In this document: one piece after another, positions 1 to 6,477 of the stretch
Position numbering within the stretch: the first letter of the stretch is position 1
Layout of the letters: every line of letters begins with the position of its first letter
Assembly: GCA_964403015.1 (NCBI GenBank)
Contig: CAYOEJ010000047.1
Coordinates: 1 to 11,318 of the forward strand
Length of the DNA: 11,318 nt
From: CAYOEJ01 sp964403015
Lineage (GTDB): Bacteria; Actinomycetota; Actinomycetes; Actinomycetales; Actinomycetaceae
Direction: 5' to 3'
Program-made: the position numbers and the translations under genes
Notes under the pieces: model-generated
Told to the model about the DNA's origin: nothing
What the model saw: only the letters and a program-made list of their open reading frames with translations
Databases searched by the model: none

Positions 1-126
1 CTCAAGGGCCTACTCTCCCGCTCTGTGGTGATCATCGGTGAAGATGGCAAGGTCATCTACACCGAGCAGGTTCCAGAGATCGGCCAGGAGCCGAACTACG
101 AGGCCGCAGCGGATGCGCTGAAGTAG
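1..126 (+). CDS. tpx: Thiol peroxidase (Tpx), C-terminal fragment
   Basis: Only the last 41 residues are inside the window; the gene runs in from the left edge in frame 1 and ends at the TAG at 124-126. The visible part, LKGLLSRSVVIIGEDGKVIY followed by TEQVPEIGQEPNYEAAADAL, is the characteristic C-terminus of the atypical 2-Cys peroxiredoxin Tpx: the GLLxRSVVV strand, the DGKVxYxE hairpin and the VPEIxxEPxY motif of the last helix. Members of this family are about 165-170 residues, use a peroxidatic and a resolving cysteine (both upstream of the window) and reduce hydrogen peroxide and alkyl peroxides with electrons from thioredoxin in the cytoplasm. The gene is followed after 45 bp by a strong symmetric terminator shared with the opposing HAD gene. 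The family call is firm; promoter and catalytic residues cannot be examined. Confidence 0.9.
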   Translation, partial: LKGLLSRSVVIIGEDGKVIYTEQVPEIGQEPNYEAAADALK

Positions 127-171
127 AACTTCTCGAGAGATTTGTAGCTGCTTAATAGGTGGCTTAGAAGC

Positions 172-208
172 AAAAGGTTGAGCCGGGCACACCCCGGCTC
201 AACCTTTT
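172..208. terminator. Bidirectional rho-independent terminator
   Basis: A perfect 16-bp inverted repeat (172-187 with 193-208) encloses a 5-nt loop, CACAC. The core is GGTTGAGCCGGG paired with CCCGGCTCAACC, and the stem starts with AAAA and ends with TTTT, so it has a U-tract when read from either strand. It lies 45 bp after the thiol peroxidase stop and 5 bp beyond the stop of the HAD hydrolase gene on the other strand, exactly where a terminator for two convergent genes belongs. Confidence 0.93.
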
Positions 209-213
209 GTATG

Positions 214-849
214 CTAGCCCAGACTTTCGCTCTCTTGAATGATCTCTTCGAGTTCTCGCAAGTCTGTAATCTCCCACGTAGCTGGGGAATCGACGGGAAG
301 ATGTGGAGTTTCAAAGAAGACTGTACGAAGGCCCGCGGCGGCAGCCGCCTCTACGTCTATGAGGCGGTCTCCTACGGCGATGGCGGTACTCGGATCGACG
401 CCGTTGTCCGCCATGATGGTGACGAACATTTCTGGGTCGGGCTTTCGTGCATATCCATCGGGTGCACAAATCATCCCATCATGATCAATGCCGAGCTGAT
501 CGACCAAGGTTGTGGCTGATTCCCGATCGCGATGCGTCACGATGAGGTTGAGCCCGCCTTGCCTACGAACTGCCTCCATCACTTCCTTTGCACCTGGCAT
601 GAGGGGAGCGGCGTCGCTTTCCCACGAACTCTTGAGAAGAGAGTATGCTTCCTCGAGCTCCGTTTCGGGAATGCCGAAGCGCTCGGACAGAACGTCGATT
701 GCATGTCCCGTTGATTGCCTCGTCAGCCGTGCAACCTCAATGAGCTCAATCTCGCCGCCGAAGCGGCGAACGCATTCTTGAAACATGCGGTCAACCTCAG
801 GGTAGGTGTTAACCAGGGTGCCACCCATGTCCCACACGATGCTCGTCAT
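214..849 (-). CDS. HAD-superfamily hydrolase, phosphatase-like (subfamily IA)
   Basis: This is a 211-residue cytosolic protein of the haloacid dehalogenase superfamily, probably a small-molecule phosphatase of phosphoglycolate-phosphatase type; the substrate cannot be told. The motifs are in order: motif I WDMGGTLV with nucleophile Asp7, motif II in LIVTHRD (Thr105), motif III RKPDPE (Lys136) and motif IV VGDRLIDVEAA (Asp161, Asp165). The region between residues 15 and 85 is the usual helical cap of type C1. Length is typical. The second motif-I aspartate (normally DxD, acting as general acid/base) is Gly9 here, giving DMGGT. The ATG at 849 is supported by AGGAGG at 854-859, 4 nt upstream. 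The gene is divergent from the patatin-like gene and ends against the bidirectional terminator. The superfamily is certain, the reaction is not. Confidence 0.88.
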   Translation of the reverse strand: MTSIVWDMGGTLVNTYPEVDRMFQECVRRFGGEIELIEVARLTRQSTGHAIDVLSERFGIPETELEEAYSLLKSSWESDAAPLMPGAKEVMEAVRRQGGLNLIVTHRDRESATTLVDQLGIDHDGMICAPDGYARKPDPEMFVTIMADNGVDPSTAIAVGDRLIDVEAAAAAGLRTVFFETPHLPVDSPATWEITDLRELEEIIQESESLG

Positions 850-883
850 TTCGCCTCCTGCGACGTATCAAAGCCTTTTCTTG

Positions 884-889
884 ATTCTA
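884..889 (-). promoter_or_regulatory. Possible -10 box of the HAD gene
   Basis: The hexamer TAGAAT (5 of 6 to TATAAT, minus strand) lies about 35 bp before the HAD start codon, leaving a leader of roughly 27 nt that contains the AGGAGG ribosome binding site. No good -35 hexamer is visible at 16-18 bp upstream, so this is a tentative call. Confidence 0.35.
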
Positions 890-927
890 TTGCACGCTGC
901 CCAGCTCAAACTGGCAAGATAGAAGTG

Positions 928-1812
928 ATGACTTTGACGAACAACATAAAGGACGTAGCGCTCATCTTCGAAGGTGGCGGTATGCGCGCAAGCTACACGT
1001 CCGCCGTCGTCGCCACCCTTCTCGAAAACGAACTGTACTTCGACTACGTTGCCGGGATATCTGCCGGGTCTTCGAACGTGGTGAACTACGTTGCTCGCCA
1101 GAAAGAACGCGCGCGAGCCTGTTTCGTTGATTTTGCGGCGGATCCGCAGTTCGGGGACCTACGCACATTCTTGCGCGGGCAGGGCCTGTTCAACTCCGAG
1201 TACATATACGAACAAACTTCCGGCCCTGACGGCCCGTTGCCACTTGAATTCTCGCAGTTCACCGACAACCCGGCACAGTTCCGTATCGGCGGCTTCAACT
1301 GCGAGACGGGCAAGACGCACTACTGGTCCAACAAGGACGTCACCACGCTCACGCGCCTGATGAAGGCGGTGCGGGCGTCGTCGTCGATGCCTATTGTTAT
1401 GCCGCCGGTCGAAATCGACGGGCAACTACATCTTGACGGCGCCATTGGCAATTCCGGAGGTATTCCGCTCGATGTTGCCAAGGCCGATGGCTATGAGAGG
1501 TTCTTCTTTGTCCTCACCCGGCCACGCGACTATGTGAAGAAACCGCCACGCAACCCGCGCTTCTATCGTCGCGCCCTGCGAAACCTTCCTCTTGCCGCTG
1601 AGGCGACGATTAATCGCTGGAAGCGTTACAACGACACTCGCGAAGAGATTCTCGAACTTGAACGCGAGGGTAAGGCGTACGTGTTTTGGGCCGAGAACAT
1701 GATGGTCTCGAACCAAGAACGCAACGTGGCAAAGCTAGCACGCAATTACAACCGCGGCCGGCTTCAGGCCGTCAAGGAACTTCCGCAGTGGAAGGATTTC
1801 CTCGGTCTCTAG
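928..1812 (+). CDS. Patatin-like phospholipase family protein (YjjU-like)
   Basis: A 294-residue serine hydrolase of the patatin family, predicted to cleave acyl esters of lipids with a Ser-Asp dyad. The oxyanion-hole motif EGGGMR is at residues 15-20, the nucleophile elbow GISAGS at 43-48 (Ser45), and the second catalytic residue is Asp170 in the LDGAIGNSGGIP motif. The GGGMR spacing, VRASSSMP before the Asp motif and the C-terminal block ending in NYNRGRLQAV fit the bacterial YjjU subgroup rather than the plant-like or ExoU-like ones. No signal peptide or transmembrane segment is seen, so a cytoplasmic or membrane-associated enzyme is likely. The open frame extends upstream to 715, but that part overlaps the HAD gene and lacks family similarity. 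ATG 928 is chosen; GTG 925 directly before it is an equal alternative, and neither has a strong ribosome binding site. It converges with the FemABX gene. The physiological substrate is unknown. Confidence 0.87.
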   Translation: MTLTNNIKDVALIFEGGGMRASYTSAVVATLLENELYFDYVAGISAGSSNVVNYVARQKERARACFVDFAADPQFGDLRTFLRGQGLFNSEYIYEQTSGPDGPLPLEFSQFTDNPAQFRIGGFNCETGKTHYWSNKDVTTLTRLMKAVRASSSMPIVMPPVEIDGQLHLDGAIGNSGGIPLDVAKADGYERFFFVLTRPRDYVKKPPRNPRFYRRALRNLPLAAEATINRWKRYNDTREEILELEREGKAYVFWAENMMVSNQERNVAKLARNYNRGRLQAVKELPQWKDFLGL

Positions 1813-1814
1813 CG

Positions 1815-1842
1815 TGCTGGGCCGGTCGTGAAGGGTCCAGCA
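1815..1842. terminator. Stem-loop between convergent genes
   Basis: A 9-bp stem (TGCTGGGCC at 1815-1823 with GGTCCAGCA at 1834-1842, one G-U pair) with a 10-nt loop fills most of the 39-bp gap between the patatin-like stop codon and the FemABX stop codon. There is no U-tract on either strand. The position suggests a U-less terminator or an mRNA 3'-end-protecting hairpin, but this is inferred from place and structure only. Confidence 0.5.
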
Positions 1843-1851
1843 GCTTGGAAC

Positions 1852-3126
1852 CTAGGCGTTTGCCTTGAGTAGCCCGGCAAGCTTGGGGCGAACCGGAAGA
1901 TCGTAGGTGCCAACGTACTCTTCGGTGTCACCCTTGAACTGGCGCTTGAAGTGGACGACGCCGGCATCGGACGCTTCGTCGGAGAAGTCGCCGGTCATCC
2001 CAAAGAAGTTGTAGTAGCGCACGCCGTTATTGACGGCCCATTCGAACATCACTCGGTGGATGAGGTAAATACCGTAGTAGCTCTGGAACTCGGAGTACGC
2101 CCCGGATACCAGATACACCAGCTCGCCTGCGGAACGGATGAAGAAACTGGCTGCAAGAACCACCTCATCGCCGTGCTTGGCTTGAACTTCGCGCGTCTCG
2201 GCTTCGCGGCGACCGAGCACTTCGAGGCGTGATTCAAGTTCGCCAAGTTGGTTACGCTGCTTCTTTGGAAGAACTTTTCCTTCGGCCTCCATCACAGACT
2301 GACGATCTTTAAACTCGGCAATCTTAGGCTCGATTTCTTCGCGTTCCTTAGAGATCTCCTCAAGGTAAGCGGAGCAGTTCAACACCGCCACGGGGAGGAA
2401 AGCGTTCTCTGGCCCGAGATTCTTCGCGAGTGCCTTGTAGTAGGCCATCGTGGAATCGGTGACGGCGTTCATTTCGGTGCGTTCGGCAGTGTGTGCGAGT
2501 ACCTTCTCGAGAATGTCCATCTCGTCCGGGGTGACCATGCGGACCTCAACACCGTTGGTGCCATAGCGGTTAAATGCAGTGCGAACCTGCTGGCCGGTGG
2601 ACTTGGTAGCCGCCTTGAGGTCCATCCCGTCAAGGTCCTTAACGTAGGCGAAGCGAATCTGGATGTCGGAGCTATCGTAGAAATCCAGCGGCACGCGCTT
2701 GCCACCGATGCCACCCATAAGACGGTCGAAAGACTGCGCCTCGGCGGTTTCTTCACCTGGCGTGATGTCGTCATAGTCCCTGCGGATCACGGCCGGCGCG
2801 GTGCGAACCGAAATGACCCGACGATCGCGCTTGAGCATGGTGAGCAGGCCTTCGTAGAAGACGCGCTGTGCTTCCTCACTAAACTGTTCAAACGTGGGTC
2901 CGAAAGCTATGCGGGCACGGCGGAAGAACCGCATCCACGGCTGGTAAAGAACGGCCGCCGCGCAAACGATGCGTTCCGGATCGCCGTCGACCACGCCCAC
3001 CAACTCAACCTGGAAGCCCTCGTCGCGCCGAGTTTTGATGTAAGCAGGGATCTGCGTAAAGAAAATACGATCTTGACGATTAGCGAAGCGCTTGTAGGCA
3101 GCCTCGGTTAGACGCGTGAAACGCAT
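1852..3126 (-). CDS. FemABX-family peptidoglycan interpeptide-bridge aminoacyltransferase
   Basis: A 424-residue cytoplasmic protein of the Fem family (FemX/FemA/FemB/MurM). Known members transfer amino acids from aminoacyl-tRNA onto the side chain of the third residue of lipid II, starting or extending the interpeptide bridge. Two GNAT-like halves surround an antiparallel helical hairpin at about 252-316, strongly charged and heptad-like (LEEISKEREEIEPKIAEF, then ELESRLEVLGRREAE), which matches the tRNA-synthetase-like arm of FemA. The C-terminal signature is present: YYGIYLIHRVMFEWA, then YYNFFGMTGDF at 371-381, and HFKRQFKGDTEEYVGTYDLPV at about 392-412. Length fits the family (about 410-425). 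The ATG at 3126 is preceded by GAGGA, 4 nt away. It lies 110 bp behind the ATP-grasp and murJ genes on the same strand, fitting a joint role in bridge synthesis. Which amino acid it adds cannot be read from the sequence; more fem paralogues may exist elsewhere. Confidence 0.9.
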   Translation of the reverse strand: MRFTRLTEAAYKRFANRQDRIFFTQIPAYIKTRRDEGFQVELVGVVDGDPERIVCAAAVLYQPWMRFFRRARIAFGPTFEQFSEEAQRVFYEGLLTMLKRDRRVISVRTAPAVIRRDYDDITPGEETAEAQSFDRLMGGIGGKRVPLDFYDSSDIQIRFAYVKDLDGMDLKAATKSTGQQVRTAFNRYGTNGVEVRMVTPDEMDILEKVLAHTAERTEMNAVTDSTMAYYKALAKNLGPENAFLPVAVLNCSAYLEEISKEREEIEPKIAEFKDRQSVMEAEGKVLPKKQRNQLGELESRLEVLGRREAETREVQAKHGDEVVLAASFFIRSAGELVYLVSGAYSEFQSYYGIYLIHRVMFEWAVNNGVRYYNFFGMTGDFSDEASDAGVVHFKRQFKGDTEEYVGTYDLPVRPKLAGLLKANA

Positions 3127-3144
3127 AAATCCTCAATTCTCAGC

Positions 3145-3210
3145 GCACGGACGTGCAGGCAGATTGTGGGTAACTTAGGCAATTCTAGGGTGAGTACTCG
3201 TTAGGTTACC
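3145..3210 (-). promoter_or_regulatory. Possible promoter/operator region of the FemABX gene
   Basis: The 110-bp gap before the FemABX gene is rich in dyads. GGTAAC (3169-3174) and GTTACC (3205-3210) form a widely spaced inverted repeat, with the 8-bp palindrome GAGTACTC (3192-3199) between them. The -10-like hexamer TAGAAT (minus strand, 3182-3187) lies between the arms. A further dyad, GCACG-GA-CGTGC (3145-3156), would fall in the 5' leader. No convincing -35 box is visible. This suggests the FemABX gene has its own regulated promoter as well as possible read-through from the ATP-grasp gene. Confidence 0.35.
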
Positions 3211-3236
3211 GATTTTTCAGTGTGTCGTTGGTCTAG

Positions 3237-4481
3237 CTAGAAGCCAGTCTCAGTGGCGCGTGGATAGTGGGTGCGCATCGCCTTGACTGCTTTTGCGGCA
3301 TTGGCGAGCCGATATAGCGTGCGCTTGGGGTGGATATCCGCCCGATAGACCATCGGGTGGACCGTCTTTCGAGCCAGAATGAGTTTGCGAACGCGAGAAA
3401 GTAGCTCGGGGTCCCGGATGTAGCGCTTCGTGAGCATCGCGAGTGGGAGTTGGTGGTACACGACTTCGCGGCTTAGGCGCTGCTGGGGGCGGCTGCGGCC
3501 GACGACGTCGTCCAGTACCGCTTGGTAAAGGTTTACCCCGCCTCCGCGAAGATAATAATGATTGCGGCCAGCTCGCGGATTGAGGTCCAGCCAGAACGCC
3601 ATACCGGTGCGTGGGTCGATCTTAACGTCGAACGAGAAGAATCCATGAAGGCCGATCCGCCCAAGAATTCGCTCGGCGTCGGAGATCAGAGTGGGGTGTT
3701 CTTCGACGAGGATGATTCCGGCATTGCCCAGAATCGAGGGTTCGTGCATGCCGAGTAGTACGCGGCCGGTGCCAATAGCCGTGACCTCGCCTGCGCGATT
3801 GATGTAGCCGTTGATCACCCACTGCGTGGTGTCGTCGCCGGGGATGAGTTCTTGGACCGTGATCGACGTGTCGATTCCCGCTTCGTGCCAAGCCCGCAAT
3901 GACTCCACGGCCTCATTAATGGAGTCGCGGGGTAAGACTTTGCGCAGGCCGCTTGACACGTGCAAGACCAACTCGCTGCGCTCATCGGGTTTAAACACCA
4001 CCGGAAAGGTGAGTGTTTTCAGCTGCTCTTCCCACGTGCTCGGTTCGGAGAGCTGGAGTTGAATTGCGCGCGGAGTGGCGAGATCGAGCTCCTCAAGAAT
4101 GCCTGCGAACGCCGTCTTCGAATCGGCCAGTGCGACCGCCTCGGGGGAGGCGTAGGGAAGGAACCAGGAATCGGGAAGCTCATCAGCCATGCCCACCGCA
4201 ACTTTCACCAGCTCATCAGTATTGATGAACGGAATGACTCTCTCGGTGGGGAACTCCTTGGCCAAATCGCGAAGAAGGTCGGCAAATAGTGCGGGGCGCG
4301 TGAAGGTCTTTACCGGCACGAGGCGGAGGTCGAAGATGGAGGAGTCGTTGATGTAGCCGCGGTGGATGTTGGAGATGAGTAGCGGCTTTTGTCCGGTGGT
4401 CTCGTGAATGAGTCGAGCGAGTGCGTATTCGGCTAGATCGTGACCGAAGATTATCGGGAACGCGGCGACGTTACCGCTCAT
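3237..4481 (-). CDS. ATP-grasp carboxylate-amine ligase, D-aspartate ligase-like
   Basis: A 414-residue ATP-grasp protein. An N-terminal pre-ATP-grasp domain (about 1-120) is followed by the ATP-grasp fold: FPVVFKPDE at 159-167 (Lys164 for ATP), VQELIPGDDTTQWVINGY at 209-226, the FFSFDVKID strand at 281-289 (Asp285), and the metal-binding WLDLNPRAGRNHYY at 298-310 (Asp299, Asn301). The IPGDD block, the following N-Y strand, the GF.(S/N)FD.K.D strand and the N-R-GR motif resemble, from memory, Enterococcus faecium D-aspartate ligase (Aslfm), which activates a D-amino acid carboxyl as acyl phosphate and joins it to the lysine side chain of the peptidoglycan precursor. The start overlaps the murJ stop as ATGA (4481-4478), indicating translational coupling; GGAAGGTGA lies upstream. 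With murJ and a FemABX gene beside it, a D-Asp or D-Glu ligase for the cross-bridge is the best guess. Substrate is inferred; another cell-wall or peptide ligase remains possible. Confidence 0.8.
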   Translation of the reverse strand: MSGNVAAFPIIFGHDLAEYALARLIHETTGQKPLLISNIHRGYINDSSIFDLRLVPVKTFTRPALFADLLRDLAKEFPTERVIPFINTDELVKVAVGMADELPDSWFLPYASPEAVALADSKTAFAGILEELDLATPRAIQLQLSEPSTWEEQLKTLTFPVVFKPDERSELVLHVSSGLRKVLPRDSINEAVESLRAWHEAGIDTSITVQELIPGDDTTQWVINGYINRAGEVTAIGTGRVLLGMHEPSILGNAGIILVEEHPTLISDAERILGRIGLHGFFSFDVKIDPRTGMAFWLDLNPRAGRNHYYLRGGGVNLYQAVLDDVVGRSRPQQRLSREVVYHQLPLAMLTKRYIRDPELLSRVRKLILARKTVHPMVYRADIHPKRTLYRLANAAKAVKAMRTHYPRATETGF

Positions 4482-6373
4482 CGCTTCACCTTCCGTAGGA
4501 GCTTGTCAAAGATGCGCATGAACAACTGCGATTCTTCCATCTTAAAGGCCCGCATGAGGCCGAGGTAGGCGATCACCATGACCGCACCAACAACAATGAT
4601 CGCGATGATAGCGATTCCGACGTTGTGCGACGCGCGTGCCGGATCGATCAATTGCATCATCAGCCAGCCGATAACGCCAACAGTGAGTGCGATCACGGCA
4701 AGCTGAGTGTGTGAACGAATCACCCGTGAAGAGTCGAGCCCACCGAGGCGCCGGCGAAGTACCACGAACATGACGATGGCGGCCAGGATATTCGTTGTTG
4801 CCATGACTCCGACCACGCCAACTACCACCCATTCCGGTGGCAAGAATCCACAGGCGAGGAAGCCGACGATCCCCATGATTTGCCATGGAAGGCCGATGAA
4901 GAACGCACCCCGAGTATCCTCGAGCGCGTAGTACAACTTGTTAAATACCGCCACGGCACCCACCGGCACGAGCCCGATGGTGAGGACGGTAAGAACCCGC
5001 GCCAATGTCGTCACCTCGGATGCAGTAACGAAGGGCGTGAGCACGCGGGACAGCGGCACGGCAAGAACAATGATGCCCGCCATGGCGAGGAAGTTGAACG
5101 AGGAGACCGTGCGCAATGTGAGCGACGTGTCCCGCTGAAGCGAATCGTACTGGCGAGAAACTGCGGATCGGGTCATGCGGGTGAACATCGCCGTGGTAAT
5201 GGATACCGTGACGAGCGCGGTTGGCAGCCCATAGATCGCGTAGGCAGATGTGTAAGCAAAGTTGCCGGCGACCTGCGTGATGTCCGCACCAGCTTCGATT
5301 GCGCGGTTGGTAGCTCCCGCCGCTACGTTGGACAGCATCATGGCGGGGAAAATTCCCACGACCGTGGTGGCCAATACCCACAACGATGCGCGCCCGGCGT
5401 CGCCGAGTCCAGCGTTTCGCCACTGGAAGTCCGGCTTGTAACGAACGCCGATTTTCTTGAGCGGAATCATCAATACCAGCGCCTGTGCCGCGATACCAAG
5501 CGTGGAGATGCCCGCGAGCAGCACCGCGCGGCTTCCTTGCCAGTCTCCGGCCGACGACGGGTTCAGTGCGTCCTCCGACCCGAAGATTGCGAGCACGAGG
5601 ATAAGGCCACCGATTGCGACAATGTTGTTGAGAACTGGTGCCCACGTATAAGGACCGAAGTTTTCCCGCGCGTTCAGGATTTGCCCGAGGACCGTGTACA
5701 TGCCGTAGAAGAAAACTTGGGGCAAGCACCAGAATGCGAACAGGACGGTGAGGTTGTACCAGTCGCTGCTCATCGTGGAGGCAAACATCTTCACAATGAG
5801 TGGAGCTGCCAACGTCAGGAGGATAGTCATGCCGCCAAGCGCCACAATGGCCAGCGTGATCAGCTTGTTGATGAAGGTTTCGCCGTCGTCTTTCGAGTTC
5901 TTCGATGCCTTAACGATGGCTGGCACCAACACGGCGTTGACGAGACCGCCCGCGATCACCATATAGATGAGATTTGGCAGCTTGTTGGCAATATCGAACG
6001 AGTTGGCAACCGGGGTATTGAGGCCGACCACGGCGCCAAGCAAAATGGGCGAGCGCACCATGCCCAGTGCCCTCGAAACGAATGTTCCAAGGAACATGAT
6101 CAGCGACGAGCGTGCTGCAGATGATCGAGGCGCCGTTGCCGCGCGCTCCTGTGTGCCGGTGTCTTGTTCGGGCATTGCCGGGGTTAACGATGGATCTGTG
6201 GCCGTTCCTGAAAGTCGGGGTGCTACGCCTTCACGTGAGCTAACCGGGACTGATTCGTTCGCGGAATCCCCTTTGGGTAGCGGGCCTCGACGACTCGCGG
6301 CGCGGGGCGCAAAGAGTGGCTGCGGGCCAGCACCGTGGCGAGGATTGTAGCTCTCATAGGGGCGAAACGACAT
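4478..6373 (-). CDS. murJ: Lipid II flippase MurJ (MviN)
   Basis: A 631-residue polytopic inner-membrane protein of the MOP exporter superfamily that moves lipid-linked peptidoglycan precursor to the outer face of the membrane. After an 88-residue hydrophilic, Pro/Ser/Arg-rich N-terminal extension come the family signatures: FVSRALGMVR at 98-107, the IANKLPNLIYMVIAGGLVNA helix with VLVPAI, and PQVFFYGMYTVLGQILNA then the REN-FGP-WAP-LNN segment; about 14 hydrophobic segments follow. It ends in a short basic tail (FDKLLRKVKR) and lacks the C-terminal pseudokinase and extracellular domains found on mycobacterial MurJ. An open frame continues upstream to 6697, but ATG 6373 is preferred: the upstream part overlaps the control region and the divergent gene, and a -10 box sits exactly 6 nt before this ATG. 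It is first in the run and overlaps the ATP-grasp gene by 4 bp. Confidence 0.93.
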   Translation of the reverse strand: MSFRPYESYNPRHGAGPQPLFAPRAASRRGPLPKGDSANESVPVSSREGVAPRLSGTATDPSLTPAMPEQDTGTQERAATAPRSSAARSSLIMFLGTFVSRALGMVRSPILLGAVVGLNTPVANSFDIANKLPNLIYMVIAGGLVNAVLVPAIVKASKNSKDDGETFINKLITLAIVALGGMTILLTLAAPLIVKMFASTMSSDWYNLTVLFAFWCLPQVFFYGMYTVLGQILNARENFGPYTWAPVLNNIVAIGGLILVLAIFGSEDALNPSSAGDWQGSRAVLLAGISTLGIAAQALVLMIPLKKIGVRYKPDFQWRNAGLGDAGRASLWVLATTVVGIFPAMMLSNVAAGATNRAIEAGADITQVAGNFAYTSAYAIYGLPTALVTVSITTAMFTRMTRSAVSRQYDSLQRDTSLTLRTVSSFNFLAMAGIIVLAVPLSRVLTPFVTASEVTTLARVLTVLTIGLVPVGAVAVFNKLYYALEDTRGAFFIGLPWQIMGIVGFLACGFLPPEWVVVGVVGVMATTNILAAIVMFVVLRRRLGGLDSSRVIRSHTQLAVIALTVGVIGWLMMQLIDPARASHNVGIAIIAIIVVGAVMVIAYLGLMRAFKMEESQLFMRIFDKLLRKVKR

Positions 6374-6409
6374 ACGGCAATAGTACCCGCATGCCCGTGT
6401 GCACTTGAA
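6374..6409 (-). promoter_or_regulatory. murJ promoter, candidate leaderless start
   Basis: On the minus strand TACTAT (6385-6380) is followed by six bases (TGCCGT) and then the murJ ATG at 6373, the geometry expected when transcription starts at the A of the start codon. A weak -35 (TTCAAG, 6409-6404) is spaced 18 bp. There is no Shine-Dalgarno sequence in front of this ATG. Leaderless mRNAs of this form are common in actinobacteria. Confidence 0.5.
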
Positions 6410-6434
6410 AAGGCTAGGGGCACACCGGTGTGAT
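6405..6434 (+). promoter_or_regulatory. Candidate promoter with 12-bp palindrome upstream of the AlkZ/YcaQ-like gene
   Basis: TTGAAA (6405-6410, 5 of 6 to the -35 consensus) is followed 18 bp later by TGTGAT (6429-6434). The perfect palindrome CACACCGGTGTG occupies 6421-6432, overlapping the spacer and the -10, where a repressor would sit. A related GTGTGCAC element lies at about 6397-6404 on the murJ side, and the two divergent -35 boxes overlap. Promoter strength and any binding protein are unknown. Confidence 0.35.
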
Positions 6435-6477
6435 ACCGGCCAAATAACGATAGGCTTTCCGAGATGAAAGGATCGCC

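Noticed and set aside
178..519. A 113-codon plus-strand open frame after the thiol peroxidase
   Set aside because: It starts inside the terminator and is antisense to the HAD gene, whose motifs are complete.
715..927. N-terminal extension of the patatin-like protein to position 715
   Set aside because: It lies opposite the HAD gene, shows no family similarity and would place the oxyanion-hole motif far from its normal N-terminal position.
2248..3111. A 287-codon plus-strand open frame opposite the FemABX gene
   Set aside because: It is antisense to a convincing FemABX protein, shows no recognisable motif and has no promoter or ribosome binding site of its own. It is a by-product of codon bias.
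4880..6124. A 414-codon plus-strand open frame opposite murJ
   Set aside because: It mirrors the MurJ coding sequence. Its translation is very rich in Arg, His, Glu and Cys with no hydrophobic core or motif, and no ribosome binding site. The MurJ signatures on the other strand explain the region.
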